From NCBI GenBank assembly GCA_050329415.1, contig JBHJOS010000122.1:1-17703 (forward strand): DNA of 17,703 nucleotides, read 5' to 3'. This stretch comes from JANNOG01 sp050329415. Lineage in GTDB: Bacteria > Actinomycetota > Actinomycetes > Actinomycetales > JBBAYJ01. Every line of letters starts with the position of its first letter. Positions within the stretch are counted from its first letter, which is position 1. Shown in pieces: positions 1 through 7,040 of this stretch. The notes below the pieces were generated by a model. That model was not told the DNA's origin, made no database searches, and saw nothing but the letters and a program-made list of their open reading frames with translations. A program made the position numbers and the translations under genes.

Positions 1-563
1 AGCCGGACCTCGACCCAGTCGGTCACCGGGTCCGACGGCCGCGACTCGGAGCCGGGGTCGTCCGTGCCGCGCACGCGCCGGGCCCCGTCGAGTACGGCTC
101 CGGCTCCCGTGAGGAATGCGGCGCGGTCGGTGTCGGGTTCCGGAACCCAGGCGAACAGTCGGTGGAAGCCGAGTTCGCGAGCGGTGTCGGCGACTGCATT
201 GAGGAGCCGGGACCCGTGACCGACCCCTCGGTGCGCCGGATCCACTTCGAGGGCGAGGACCTCGGCGTCGACCGGAGTGGTGTCCGGGTCCTCGGCGGGG
301 GACAGCGCGGCGAACCCGGTGACCACGTCGGTCGCGGTGGCCACGAGGAGGCGGTGCCGAGGTGAGGGAGGAGCCGTCACCGCGACCCGCCAGGCCGCCG
401 TCAGAGCCTCCTGGTCGAGACCCGCCAGCACCCCAGCGGGGAGAACGGTCGGGGGGGAACTCCAGGCACGGAGGTGGATCGCGCCGACCGCTGGGGCGTC
501 GGACGGAACGGCCGGGCGCACTGTGGCGTCCGCACCCGGCCCAGCCGCTCCGCCGATCGTCAC
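1..563 (-). CDS. GNAT-family N-acetyltransferase, 3' end cut by window edge
   Basis: This frame stays open from a GTG at 563 to the left edge, giving about 187 residues without a stop. The N-terminal part reads TVRPAVPSDAPAVGAIHLRA, typical of the first strand and helix of GNAT proteins. A strong motif A follows near residues 99-120 (VLALEVDPAHRGVGHGSRLL), matching the acetyl-CoA pyrophosphate-binding R/Q-x-x-G-x-G/A loop. A later segment, ELGFHRLFAWVPEPD, fits the C-terminal GNAT strands. The start GTG overlaps the qcrB stop codon (GTGA), and GAAGG lies directly upstream, so translation is probably coupled to qcrB. Family members transfer an acetyl group from acetyl-CoA to an amine; the substrate cannot be told from the sequence. 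The C-terminus is probably only a few residues beyond the edge, judged by usual GNAT length. The family call is firm and the function is open. Confidence 0.85.
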   Translation of the reverse strand, partial: MTIGGAAGPGADATVRPAVPSDAPAVGAIHLRAWSSPPTVLPAGVLAGLDQEALTAAWRVAVTAPPSPRHRLLVATATDVVTGFAALSPAEDPDTTPVDAEVLALEVDPAHRGVGHGSRLLNAVADTARELGFHRLFAWVPEPDTDRAAFLTGAGAVLDGARRVRGTDDPGSESRPSDPVTDWVEVR

Positions 564-2323
564 GCCTTCGTGGTGTCGCCCGAGCCGGGCTCGCCCGACG
601 ACGGCACGAGCTGCCCGCCGCTGGAACTCCCCTCGCCGGTCACCGCCCGGTGACCGTTGTCGTGGGCTTCACCGGCGTCGTGACCCTCGAGGGCATGGTG
701 ATGAGCCTGGGCCTGGGCGAGCTCGTACGGAGTGACGGGCGGGACGGCATCGCCGAAGTAGAACCGCGAGATCCGGTGCCGTAGGCCGTCGAGCGCCGTG
801 CCCTTGCGACGGACCCCGTTGGCGTCCGTCGCGGGCCCGGGCTCCAGGGGCAGGTAGCCGTCGTGCTGCACGAGCAGCCAGCGCTCCTCCGACGACAGCG
901 GTTCGTGCCGCTCGAGGACCTCACCAGTGTCCAGGCGGTACACCTCACCGGTCTCGCGACCGTGGAGCACCTTCTCGCGGTCGCGCCGCTGCAGGCCCAG
1001 GCAGATCCGCTTCGTCACGAGGAAGGCCAGCGGCGGTACCACGAACAGCGCGATCCGGGTGAACCACGTGATGTCGTTGATCGAGAGGTTGAGGAAGGTG
1101 GCGATGATGTCGTTGCCGCCGTTGGCCCACAGCAGCGCGTAGAAGACCAGCGCCATGACCCCGAGGCCGGTGCGGGTGGGGACGTTGCGGGGACGGTCCA
1201 GCAGGTGGTGCTCACGCTTGTCGCCGGTCACCCACTGCTCGATCCAGGGGTAGGCGACGAGCAGGACCGTCATGAGCCCCGGCAGGACCAGGGCGGGGAT
1301 GAGGATGTTGAGCGACAGCGTCCACTCCCCGAACAGGACGACCTCCCATCCGGGGATGGTTCTCACAGCGCCGTCGAGGAAGCCCATGTACCAGTCGGGC
1401 TGCGACCCTGACGTGATCGGTGACGGGTCGTACGGCCCGTACGCCCAGATCGGGTTGATCTGCATCGTGGCGGCCATGAGGGCGATGACGCCGAAGACGA
1501 TGAAGAAGAAGCCACCGGCCTTCGCGACGTACACCGGCAGCAGCGGGTAGCCGACCACGTTCTGGTTCGTCCGGCCGGGGCCCGGGTACTGGGTGTGCTT
1601 GTGCAGGACCACGAGAAAGAGGTGGACCGCGATGAGAGCCAGCATGATCCCGGGCAGCAGGAGGACGTGCACCGTGTAGAGCCGCGGGATGAAGTCCTCG
1701 CTGGGGAACTCTCCGCCGAACGTGAAGAACGACAGGTACGACCCGACGATGGGGATGGCGAGGATGATCGCCGAGGCGATCCGCAGGCCGGTGCCGGACA
1801 GCAGGTCGTCGGGGAGCGAGTAGCCGGCGAAGCCCTCGACGATGGCGAGCAGGGCGAGGAGTGCGCCGATGACCCAGTTCAGCTCGCGCGGCTTGCGGAA
1901 CGCGCCGGTGAAGAAGACGCGCATCATGTGGACCACGGTGGCCGCGACGAAGATGAGTGCTGCCCAGTGGTGCACCTGGCGCATGAACAGGCCGCCGCGC
2001 ACGTCCCAGCTGAGGTTGACCGTCGACTCGTACGACTCCGAGACGACCAGGCCCTGCAGCGGCTCGTAGGGGCCCTCGTACTCCACCAGCGAGACGCTGG
2101 GCACGTACCAGAAGGTGAGGAAGACGCCCGACAGGATGAGGATGACGAAGCTGTAGAGTGCGACCTCGCCCAGCATGAAGGACCAGTGGTCGGGGAAGAT
2201 CTTGCGAGCGCCGCCCTTGACGACCGCGGCTGCGCCGAACCGGCTGTCCGCGAAGTCGGCCAGGCGCTCGACCCGCGTGCGGGGTGGACTCGCGCTGCGG
2301 GTCACCGCTGTTGTGGCCGTCAT
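560..2323 (-). CDS. qcrB: Cytochrome bc1 complex cytochrome b subunit QcrB
   Basis: QcrB is the integral membrane cytochrome b of the menaquinol:cytochrome c oxidoreductase, carrying hemes bL and bH and the quinol sites. The ATG at 2323 overlaps the qcrA stop (ATGA) and follows GAGAGG, giving 587 residues; the frame is open further upstream but that part is qcrA antiframe. Heme ligands are visible as H118/H132 in RQVHHWAALIFVAATVVH (13 residues between) and a second pair in YTVHVLLLPGIMLALIAVH (14 between), the classical spacing. The quinol-oxidation motif is PDWY (SQPDWYMGF) instead of PEWY, as is usual in actinobacteria. About eight hydrophobic helices are followed by a long hydrophilic C-terminal extension rich in His, Gly and Ser, which is also an actinobacterial trait. 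It is the fourth gene of ctaE-qcrC-qcrA-qcrB and is followed by the GNAT gene with a 4-base overlap. Confidence 0.97.
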   Translation of the reverse strand: MTATTAVTRSASPPRTRVERLADFADSRFGAAAVVKGGARKIFPDHWSFMLGEVALYSFVILILSGVFLTFWYVPSVSLVEYEGPYEPLQGLVVSESYESTVNLSWDVRGGLFMRQVHHWAALIFVAATVVHMMRVFFTGAFRKPRELNWVIGALLALLAIVEGFAGYSLPDDLLSGTGLRIASAIILAIPIVGSYLSFFTFGGEFPSEDFIPRLYTVHVLLLPGIMLALIAVHLFLVVLHKHTQYPGPGRTNQNVVGYPLLPVYVAKAGGFFFIVFGVIALMAATMQINPIWAYGPYDPSPITSGSQPDWYMGFLDGAVRTIPGWEVVLFGEWTLSLNILIPALVLPGLMTVLLVAYPWIEQWVTGDKREHHLLDRPRNVPTRTGLGVMALVFYALLWANGGNDIIATFLNLSINDITWFTRIALFVVPPLAFLVTKRICLGLQRRDREKVLHGRETGEVYRLDTGEVLERHEPLSSEERWLLVQHDGYLPLEPGPATDANGVRRKGTALDGLRHRISRFYFGDAVPPVTPYELAQAQAHHHALEGHDAGEAHDNGHRAVTGEGSSSGGQLVPSSGEPGSGDTTKA

Positions 2324-3405
2324 ACGTCGCCCCTCTCCCAGAAGCTGGGTCCGACAGGTTCGGCGAACCCGTCGGTCGCGATCAAGTATCCCTCGTCGTC
2401 CACGCCGATCGGCAGCTGGGGCAGGGCTCTGGCCGCCGGCCCGAAGATGACCCGGCAGTTGTCGAGGACGTCGAAGGTCGACTGGTGGCACGGGCACAGC
2501 AGGTGGTGCGTGACCTGCTCGTAGAGCGCCACGCTGCAGCCCATGTGCGTACAGACCTTCGAGTAGGCGACCAGGCCGCCGTACGCGCCCGGACGGGCGG
2601 CATCGGGGACCTCGTTCTCCTCGAGTCTGATGACGATGGCCGCAGCCTTCGCCTTCTCGTTGAGGTACTCGAGGCCCTCGCTGCGACCCTCGTTCGCCTT
2701 GATGCCCAGCTGCTCGGGCAGGATGTGGACGATCTGCCCGATCTCGATCTCCTCGGGCCGCAGCGGGTTCTTCGTCGGGTCGACGATCGCGCGGACTCCC
2801 TCGTCCCACAGCGTCTCGTGCAGCTTGTTCCCCGGGTTCGGCCCGAGGTCCTTGAGCAGCACCAGCGCCGGCAGGGGCGCCAGCGCCAGGGCGCCGGCGA
2901 GGGAGCCGAGGATGAGCGGCCGGCGGCGGATGCCGGAGTCGTCGACGCCCTCACGGATGATCTCGGCCGCGGCGGACTTGGTCTCGGGGGGGGACTCGAC
3001 CGAGTGGCGCTCCTCGATGTGCTCGTGGTCCGGCATGAGGGTCTTCGCCCACTGCACGGCCCCGATCCCGATGAAGAAGATGGTGAGGAAGAGGCCCAGG
3101 CCGATGGTGCGGTTGGACCAGGCGAGCTCTTGCGAGGTCGGCTCGTCGAGCCGGAACGCGAAGTAGCCCACGATGGTGACGACGGTGCCGACCATCGACA
3201 GCAGGAACATGACGGCGACCGACAGCTCGGCCCGCCGGGCCGCCGTGCGGTCGATGTCGGCGAGCCGCGGGCGGTGCTCGGGAAGGCCGGGGTTCTCGAA
3301 CCGCTCGGGGGCGCCGACGCCCGCGGTGTCGGCGACCGCGACCGTGCGACCGCTCGCGTCGCGCTGTTCGTCCTGCGAGGCCCCGCCGGGGACGGTCTGG
3401 CTCAC
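2320..3405 (-). CDS. qcrA: Cytochrome bc1 complex Rieske iron-sulfur subunit QcrA
   Basis: QcrA is the [2Fe-2S] Rieske subunit that takes an electron from menaquinol and passes it to the diheme cytochrome QcrC. The product is 361 residues from GTG 3405, which overlaps the qcrC stop (GTGA). Three hydrophobic helices lie at about 62-84, 100-121 and 164-185, the actinobacterial three-helix form rather than the single anchor of mitochondria. The Rieske domain has box I CTHMGC at 285-290 and box II CPCHQST at 304-310. The cluster ligands are therefore C285, H287, C304 and H307, with C290/C306 as the stabilising disulfide. The extra region around 205-280 between the helices and box I is also typical of QcrA. 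The gene ends in an ATGA overlap with qcrB, so the subunits are translationally coupled. Confidence 0.97.
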   Translation of the reverse strand: MSQTVPGGASQDEQRDASGRTVAVADTAGVGAPERFENPGLPEHRPRLADIDRTAARRAELSVAVMFLLSMVGTVVTIVGYFAFRLDEPTSQELAWSNRTIGLGLFLTIFFIGIGAVQWAKTLMPDHEHIEERHSVESPPETKSAAAEIIREGVDDSGIRRRPLILGSLAGALALAPLPALVLLKDLGPNPGNKLHETLWDEGVRAIVDPTKNPLRPEEIEIGQIVHILPEQLGIKANEGRSEGLEYLNEKAKAAAIVIRLEENEVPDAARPGAYGGLVAYSKVCTHMGCSVALYEQVTHHLLCPCHQSTFDVLDNCRVIFGPAARALPQLPIGVDDEGYLIATDGFAEPVGPSFWERGDV

Positions 3406-4214
3406 GATGCTCTGGCTCCCAACCACACGGCGAGCCCGACCAGCCCGCCGATCCCGACGATCCATGCCAGCAGCCCCTCGCTCACGGGGCCGATGGCCCC
3501 GAGCGACAGCCCGCCCGGCGTGGGCTCCGACTGCGCGTACTCGAGGAACGCGATGACGTCGCGCTTCTCCTCCGGTGTCAGGACGTCGTCGCTGAAGACC
3601 GGCATGTTCTGGGGACCGGAGACCATGGCCTCGTAGGTGTGCACCGGTTCGCTGTTGATGGCCGGCGCGTACTTGCCCTCGGTCAGGGCGCCACCGTTGC
3701 CGAAGAAGTTGTGGCACATCGCGCAGTTGGTGCGGAAGATCTCCCCGCCCACGGCCACGTCGCCCTGGGAGGCGTCCAGCCACTCGTCGTCGGGTATCCT
3801 CGGTCCCGGAGCCAGCGAGGCGACGTAGGCGGCCAGGGCGCGGGTGTCCTCCTCGGAGAACTGCGGGGCGCGCTTCGGTGCCTGGGGACCGGAGGCCTGC
3901 AGGGGCATGCGGCCGGTACCGACCTGGAAATCGACGCTCGCGGCGCCCACGCCGATGAGGGAGGGGCCGGCGACCTTGCCGTCACCGTCGGTGGTGCCGC
4001 CCTCGGCCTTCAGCCCGTGGCAGGTGGCGCAGTTGGCGAGGAACAGCTCGTTCCCCAGCTCGACCTGCTCGGCGGTGAAGTCGTTGGGGTCGCGGTCGGA
4101 TGCGCCCGCGGACGGCAGCACGGCCGCGTACACGGTCCCCGTGACGATGAGCCCGACGAGCAGCAGGACGGGCAGCGCGAGGCGATGCCTGCGGAACCGG
4201 AACAGCGATGTCAC
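3402..4214 (-). CDS. qcrC: Cytochrome bc1 complex diheme cytochrome c subunit QcrC
   Basis: QcrC is the diheme cytochrome c that replaces soluble cytochrome c in actinobacteria and passes electrons directly to the aa3 oxidase. The product is 270 residues from GTG 4214; GAGG lies nine bases upstream, just after the ctaE stop. An N-terminal hydrophobic segment (about 12-33) works as signal anchor. Two CXXCH heme sites follow, CATCH at 62-66 and CAMCH at 164-168, each with a downstream candidate Met ligand (GRMPL near 103, and QNMPVF). A C-terminal helix (GLLAWIVGIGGLVGLAVWLG) anchors the protein. It lies 11 bases after ctaE and overlaps qcrA by four bases. Two hemes, two anchors and this gene order leave little doubt. 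Confidence 0.97.
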   Translation of the reverse strand: MTSLFRFRRHRLALPVLLLVGLIVTGTVYAAVLPSAGASDRDPNDFTAEQVELGNELFLANCATCHGLKAEGGTTDGDGKVAGPSLIGVGAASVDFQVGTGRMPLQASGPQAPKRAPQFSEEDTRALAAYVASLAPGPRIPDDEWLDASQGDVAVGGEIFRTNCAMCHNFFGNGGALTEGKYAPAINSEPVHTYEAMVSGPQNMPVFSDDVLTPEEKRDVIAFLEYAQSEPTPGGLSLGAIGPVSEGLLAWIVGIGGLVGLAVWLGARAS

Positions 4215-4225
4215 GACCGATGACC

Positions 4226-4858
4226 TCACGTGAAGTAGACGGACACGAACAGGGCGATCCACACGACGTCGACGAAGTGCCAGTAGTACGAGACGACGAT
4301 CGCGGTCGTGGCCTCGCGCTCGCCGAAGCGGCGGACCGCGAACGACCGCCCGAGGACCACGAGGAAGGCCAGCAGCCCACCGGTGACGTGGAGGCCGTGG
4401 AAGCCGGTCGCCAGGTAGAACGCCGAGGCGAACGCCGTGGTGCCGAACCCGAGGCCCTCGTGGAACAGCTCCGCGTACTCGAACACCTGGCCCGAGACGA
4501 AGACCGCTCCCAGCAGGTAGGTCAGCGTGAACCACTCGCGCATGCCCCACAGCCAGAACTGCAGCGGCGCGCCGGTGCGCCGCGCCTGCAGCCGCTCGGC
4601 GGCGAACACCCCGAACTGGCAGGTGACGGAGCTGCTGACCAGGATCACCGTGTTGGCCACGGAGAACGGGATGTTGAGCATGCCCTGGCCGGCGTCGTAC
4701 TGCTCCGGTTGCAGCGACCCGAGCGTGAAGAAGACCGCGAACAGGCCGGCGAAGAACATGAGCTCGCTGGAGAGCCACACGATCGTGCCGATGGATGTGA
4801 TGTTCGGCCGGTTCACACCCGCGTGGACCGGAGTACCGACCGCCGAAGCCGCTGCCAC
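4226..4858 (-). CDS. ctaE: Cytochrome c oxidase subunit III (aa3 type)
   Basis: CtaE is subunit III of the aa3-type cytochrome c oxidase, a membrane subunit without redox centres that stabilises subunit I. The product is 210 residues from GTG 4858, close to the usual actinobacterial length. The sequence has the family hallmarks: SSELMFFAGLFAVFFT in helix 1, FYLATGFHGLHVTGG with the conserved FHGLHV, and SYYWHFVDVVWIALFVSVYF at the C-terminus. Five hydrophobic helices are visible. The frame stays open upstream of 4858, but that part is proline/glycine-rich antiframe of the divergent gene. There is no good Shine-Dalgarno; a TACCCT box ends seven bases before the GTG, so the message may be leaderless. 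First gene of the respiratory operon. Confidence 0.95.
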   Translation of the reverse strand: MAAASAVGTPVHAGVNRPNITSIGTIVWLSSELMFFAGLFAVFFTLGSLQPEQYDAGQGMLNIPFSVANTVILVSSSVTCQFGVFAAERLQARRTGAPLQFWLWGMREWFTLTYLLGAVFVSGQVFEYAELFHEGLGFGTTAFASAFYLATGFHGLHVTGGLLAFLVVLGRSFAVRRFGEREATTAIVVSYYWHFVDVVWIALFVSVYFT

Positions 4859-4865
4859 GTCTCGC

Positions 4866-4871
4866 AGGGTA
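4866..4871 (-). promoter_or_regulatory. Candidate -10 box of the ctaE-qcrCAB operon
   Basis: On the minus strand TACCCT fits the actinobacterial -10 pattern TANNNT and ends seven bases before the ctaE GTG. This is the spacing expected if transcription starts at or next to the start codon (leaderless). No convincing -35 is visible. A six-base match is easily found by chance, so this is inference. Confidence 0.35.
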
Positions 4872-4920
4872 GTGGGCGGGCACTCCCGCCGCGTCGCCAC
4901 CCCACCGGCCGGTGCGCCGT

Positions 4921-4926
4921 TATCGT
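4921..4926 (+). promoter_or_regulatory. Candidate -10 box of the receiver-trpD unit
   Basis: TATCGT fits TANNNT and ends seven bases before the GTG at 4934, again the leaderless arrangement. It faces the ctaE -10 box about 50 bases away, so the two promoters would be divergent and share one small control region. No clear -35 is seen. Confidence 0.35.
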
Positions 4927-4933
4927 CGTGCCC

Positions 4934-5401
4934 GTGAGCACCGCGTCCACCGCCGGGCACGTCCCCGGGCACGCCGCCGACCCTGCGGCCGGTCCCGCCG
5001 CCGGCGCCACCCTCTCCGTGGCGCTCTACAGCGACGACGCCGACACCCGGGCCACGGTGCGCCGCGCAGTCGGCCGCCGGCCGGCCTCCGACGTGCCCAC
5101 CGTCCGGTGGACGGAGTTCGCCACGTTCCCGGCCCTGCTGCGGGCCGTGGACCGTGGTGGGTTCGACGTCCTCGTGCTGGACGGGGAGGCGACGCCGGTC
5201 GGGGGCATGGGCGCCTGTCGCCAGCTCAAAGACGAGGTCTTCGAGTGCCCCCCGGTGCTCGTCCTCACCGGCCGGCCCCAGGACGCGTGGCTGGCTGCCT
5301 GGTCGCGCGCCGACGCCGCCGTGCCCCATCCGCTGGATCCCCGCGCGGTCGCCCGCGCGCTGGCGGGGCTGGCCCGGGGTGTCCTGCGACCCGCGGGCTG
5401 A
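4934..5401 (+). CDS. Receiver-like (REC) protein with an atypical active site
   Basis: The protein of 155 residues has the receiver fold pattern: LSVALYSDDAD with acidic pair D34/D35 after strand 1, FDVLVLDGEATPVGG with candidate phospho-Asp D83, and PPVLVLTGRP with Thr112. The conserved Lys-Pro after strand 5 is replaced by His132-Pro (AAVPHPLDP), so the phosphorylation switch is probably altered. There is no output domain. The first 26 residues are an Ala/Gly/Pro-rich tail. GTG 4934 is chosen because a TANNNT box ends seven bases before it; an in-frame GTG at 4928 would add two residues. It lies 13 bases before trpD and is probably co-transcribed with it, and is divergent from ctaE. The partner kinase and target are unknown. 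Confidence 0.75.
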   Translation: MSTASTAGHVPGHAADPAAGPAAGATLSVALYSDDADTRATVRRAVGRRPASDVPTVRWTEFATFPALLRAVDRGGFDVLVLDGEATPVGGMGACRQLKDEVFECPPVLVLTGRPQDAWLAAWSRADAAVPHPLDPRAVARALAGLARGVLRPAG

Positions 5402-5414
5402 GCGGGCCGAACCG

Positions 5415-6533
5415 GTGACCGCCCCGCAGGCCGTGCCGACCGCGGGTGAGAGCCCGCCGAGCCCGCCGGGTCCGTCCGGCTCGCAGCGGACGTGGCCGGA
5501 CGTCCTGGGTGCCCTGACCCGGCGCGAGGACCTGGACGCGGCGGACGCGTCCTGGGCGATGACCGAGGTGATGTCCGGCCGGGCCACCGAGGCTCAGCTG
5601 TCCGCCCTGCTCATGGGTCTGAGGGTGAAGGGTGAGACCGTCACCGAGGTCGCCGCGATGGCCCGCGTGATGGTCGAGCACGCCGTGCCCCTCGAGGTGT
5701 CGGGACCGGTGCTCGACGTCGTGGGGACGGGCGGTGACGGGTCCGGCAGCGTCAACCTGTCGACGGCGGCGGCCCTCGTCGCGGCCGGGGCGGGCGCCCG
5801 GGTGGTCAAGCACGGCAACCGGGCGGCCTCGTCGCGGTGCGGCTCGGCCGACGTGCTGCAGGCGCTGGGCGTCGACATCGACCCGGGACCGGCCGCGGTC
5901 GCCCGGCTCGCGGCGGAACTCGGCGTCGCCTTCTGCTTCGCCCAGCGGTTCCATCCCGCGATGCGGCACGCCGCGGGCGTGCGCCGCTCCCTGGGGGTGC
6001 GCACCGTCTTCAACCTGCTCGGACCGCTGACCAACCCGGCGCGGCCGACCGCCATGGCGCTCGGGGTCGCGGACGCAGGCCGGATGGACCTGGTGGCCGG
6101 TGCGCTGGCAGCCGACGGGGTCACCGCGCTCGTGCTGCGGGGTGACGACGGGCTCGACGAGTTCTCCACGACGTCACCCACCGAGGTCCGCGTCGTGGTG
6201 GGCGGCGAGGTCGCCGCCGCGCGTGTGGACGCCCGTGACCTGGGCGTGCCGCGGGCCGACCTGACGGACCTGGCGGGGGGCGACGCCACGGAGAACGCGG
6301 CCGCGATCCGGCGCGTCCTCGCGGGCGAGGCGGGACCGGTCGCGGACGCGGTCCTCGTCAACGCGGCCGCCGCGCTGGTGGCGGCCGACCTCGCGACCGG
6401 TGCCGTCCCGGTCGGGGTCGTGGTGGACCGGTTGGGCGACCTGATGGCGACCGGGCTGGGCCGGGCTCGCACGGCCGTCGACTCGGGCCGGGCCGAGGCG
6501 GTCCTCACTCGATGGGTGGCCGGATCGGGCTGA
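5415..6533 (+). CDS. trpD: Anthranilate phosphoribosyltransferase
   Basis: TrpD joins anthranilate to PRPP to make N-(5'-phosphoribosyl)-anthranilate, the second step of tryptophan synthesis, in the cytoplasm. The product is 372 residues from GTG 5415. The helical N-domain starts at about residue 27 (TWPDVLGALTRRE). The PRPP-binding loop GTGGDG is at 104-109, followed by VNLSTAAA. The anthranilate-site segment KHGNRAASSRCGSADVL, then NLLGPLTNPA and the acidic Mg-binding DGLDEFST motif, are all intact. The N-terminal 25 residues are a Pro/Gly-rich extension. The start is uncertain because no Shine-Dalgarno is clear, but all conserved parts lie downstream. It follows the receiver gene by 13 bases. 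No other trp gene and no T-box or leader peptide is visible, so here trpD is separated from the rest of the pathway. Confidence 0.96.
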   Translation: MTAPQAVPTAGESPPSPPGPSGSQRTWPDVLGALTRREDLDAADASWAMTEVMSGRATEAQLSALLMGLRVKGETVTEVAAMARVMVEHAVPLEVSGPVLDVVGTGGDGSGSVNLSTAAALVAAGAGARVVKHGNRAASSRCGSADVLQALGVDIDPGPAAVARLAAELGVAFCFAQRFHPAMRHAAGVRRSLGVRTVFNLLGPLTNPARPTAMALGVADAGRMDLVAGALAADGVTALVLRGDDGLDEFSTTSPTEVRVVVGGEVAAARVDARDLGVPRADLTDLAGGDATENAAAIRRVLAGEAGPVADAVLVNAAAALVAADLATGAVPVGVVVDRLGDLMATGLGRARTAVDSGRAEAVLTRWVAGSG

Positions 6534-6669
6534 GCGGGCCATCGGGCGGTGCCGGACGGCCCGGGGGTTGCCCAGGTAGGTCGGCCTGTCCCGTGAGCGC
6601 ACCGGGCGGGAGTTCCGAGGTGGACATGCTCGTTGACATGACCGACCGCCGGGATGCCGCGGGACGCGC

Positions 6670-6767
6670 CGGACACGGCTGGGACATGACGGGACACGGC
6701 TGGGGCACGGCTGGGGCACGGCTGGGACACGGCTGGGACACGGCTGGGACACGGCTGGGACACGGCT
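6670..6767 (+). repeat. Tandem array of an 11-bp unit, about nine copies
   Basis: The unit is GGGACACGGCT. Clean copies begin at 6691, 6724, 6735, 6746 and 6757; 6702 and 6713 carry GGGGCACGGCT; 6670 and 6681 are degenerate, the latter one base short. The 11-bp period is near one helical turn, so every copy would face the same side of the DNA. It looks like a minisatellite (VNTR) that may vary in copy number between strains. Confidence 0.9.
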
Positions 6768-6795
6768 TCGGCACCTGCAGAGTCCTGTCGGCTCG

Positions 6796-6830
6796 CTGTG
6801 CAAGACCTACAACTTGTAGGTTCTGCACAG
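6796..6830. repeat. 35-bp near-perfect palindrome between two tandem arrays
   Basis: Left arm 6796-6812 and right arm 6814-6830 are 17 bases each around a single central C at 6813, and pair except for two adjacent positions. The core ACCTACAACTTGTAGGT is a perfect odd palindrome. It is clearly richer in A/T than the surroundings. It could be an operator for a dimeric repressor, a REP-like element or a hairpin terminator for trpD. The sequence alone does not decide. Confidence 0.85.
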
Positions 6831-6903
6831 CGCCGGAGAACCAGGGGTGGTGGCCCGGGAGCCGGGCCGGGAACGAGGCGGACCCCCCGGGCGCCCCGCG
6901 GTC

Positions 6904-6968
6904 GGGACCCAACCGCGGGACCCAACCGCGGGACCCAACCGCGGGACCCAACCGCGGGACCCAACCGC
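6904..6968 (+). repeat. Tandem array of a 13-bp unit, five exact copies
   Basis: The unit GGGACCCAACCGC is repeated exactly at 6904, 6917, 6930, 6943 and 6956, and then breaks into GGGACCCC-type partial copies to about 6985. Perfect identity suggests recent expansion by slippage. The period is not a multiple of three. The CCGCGG at each junction gives every unit a small dyad. Confidence 0.95.
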
Positions 6969-7025
6969 GGGACCCCGGGACCCCGGTCGCGGCCGTGGTC
7001 ACGTCGGCGTGTCCGGGGTGCGTCG

Positions 7026-7031
7026 TACGGT
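7026..7031 (+). promoter_or_regulatory. Candidate -10 box of the small Cys gene
   Basis: TACGGT fits TANNNT and ends six bases before GTG 7038, which is directly followed by ATG 7041. This is the third case in the window of such a box at leaderless distance. No clear -35 is visible. Confidence 0.35.
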
Positions 7032-7040
7032 CCCGCCGTG

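Larger units (their letters stand above)
6534..7037 (+). other. Gene-free repeat island between trpD and the small Cys gene
   Basis: About 500 bases hold no convincing gene. Open frames crossing it on both strands are repeat translations with mixed Pro/Arg/Gly composition and no start or family signal. It contains, in order: a possible weak terminator dyad just after trpD (CGGGCC 6535-6540 with GGCCCG 6558-6563), an 11-bp tandem array, a 35-bp near-palindrome, a 13-bp tandem array and the -10-like box of the next gene. The repeat lengths are not multiples of three, which also argues against coding. Confidence 0.7.

Noticed and set aside
560..2809. A 749-residue form of QcrB
   Set aside because: The first 162 residues are antiframe of qcrA; ATG 2323 has a ribosome site, an ATGA overlap and the family N-terminus.
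2284..3636. Long plus-strand open frame opposite qcrA/qcrC
   Set aside because: Antisense to genes with intact Rieske and CXXCH motifs; no motif or ribosome site of its own.
5402..5414. Tryptophan leader peptide or T-box before trpD
   Set aside because: Only 13 bases separate it from the receiver gene and no Trp-rich short frame is seen upstream.
6670..6968. CRISPR array
   Set aside because: Units are 11 and 13 bp with no spacers and there are no cas genes.
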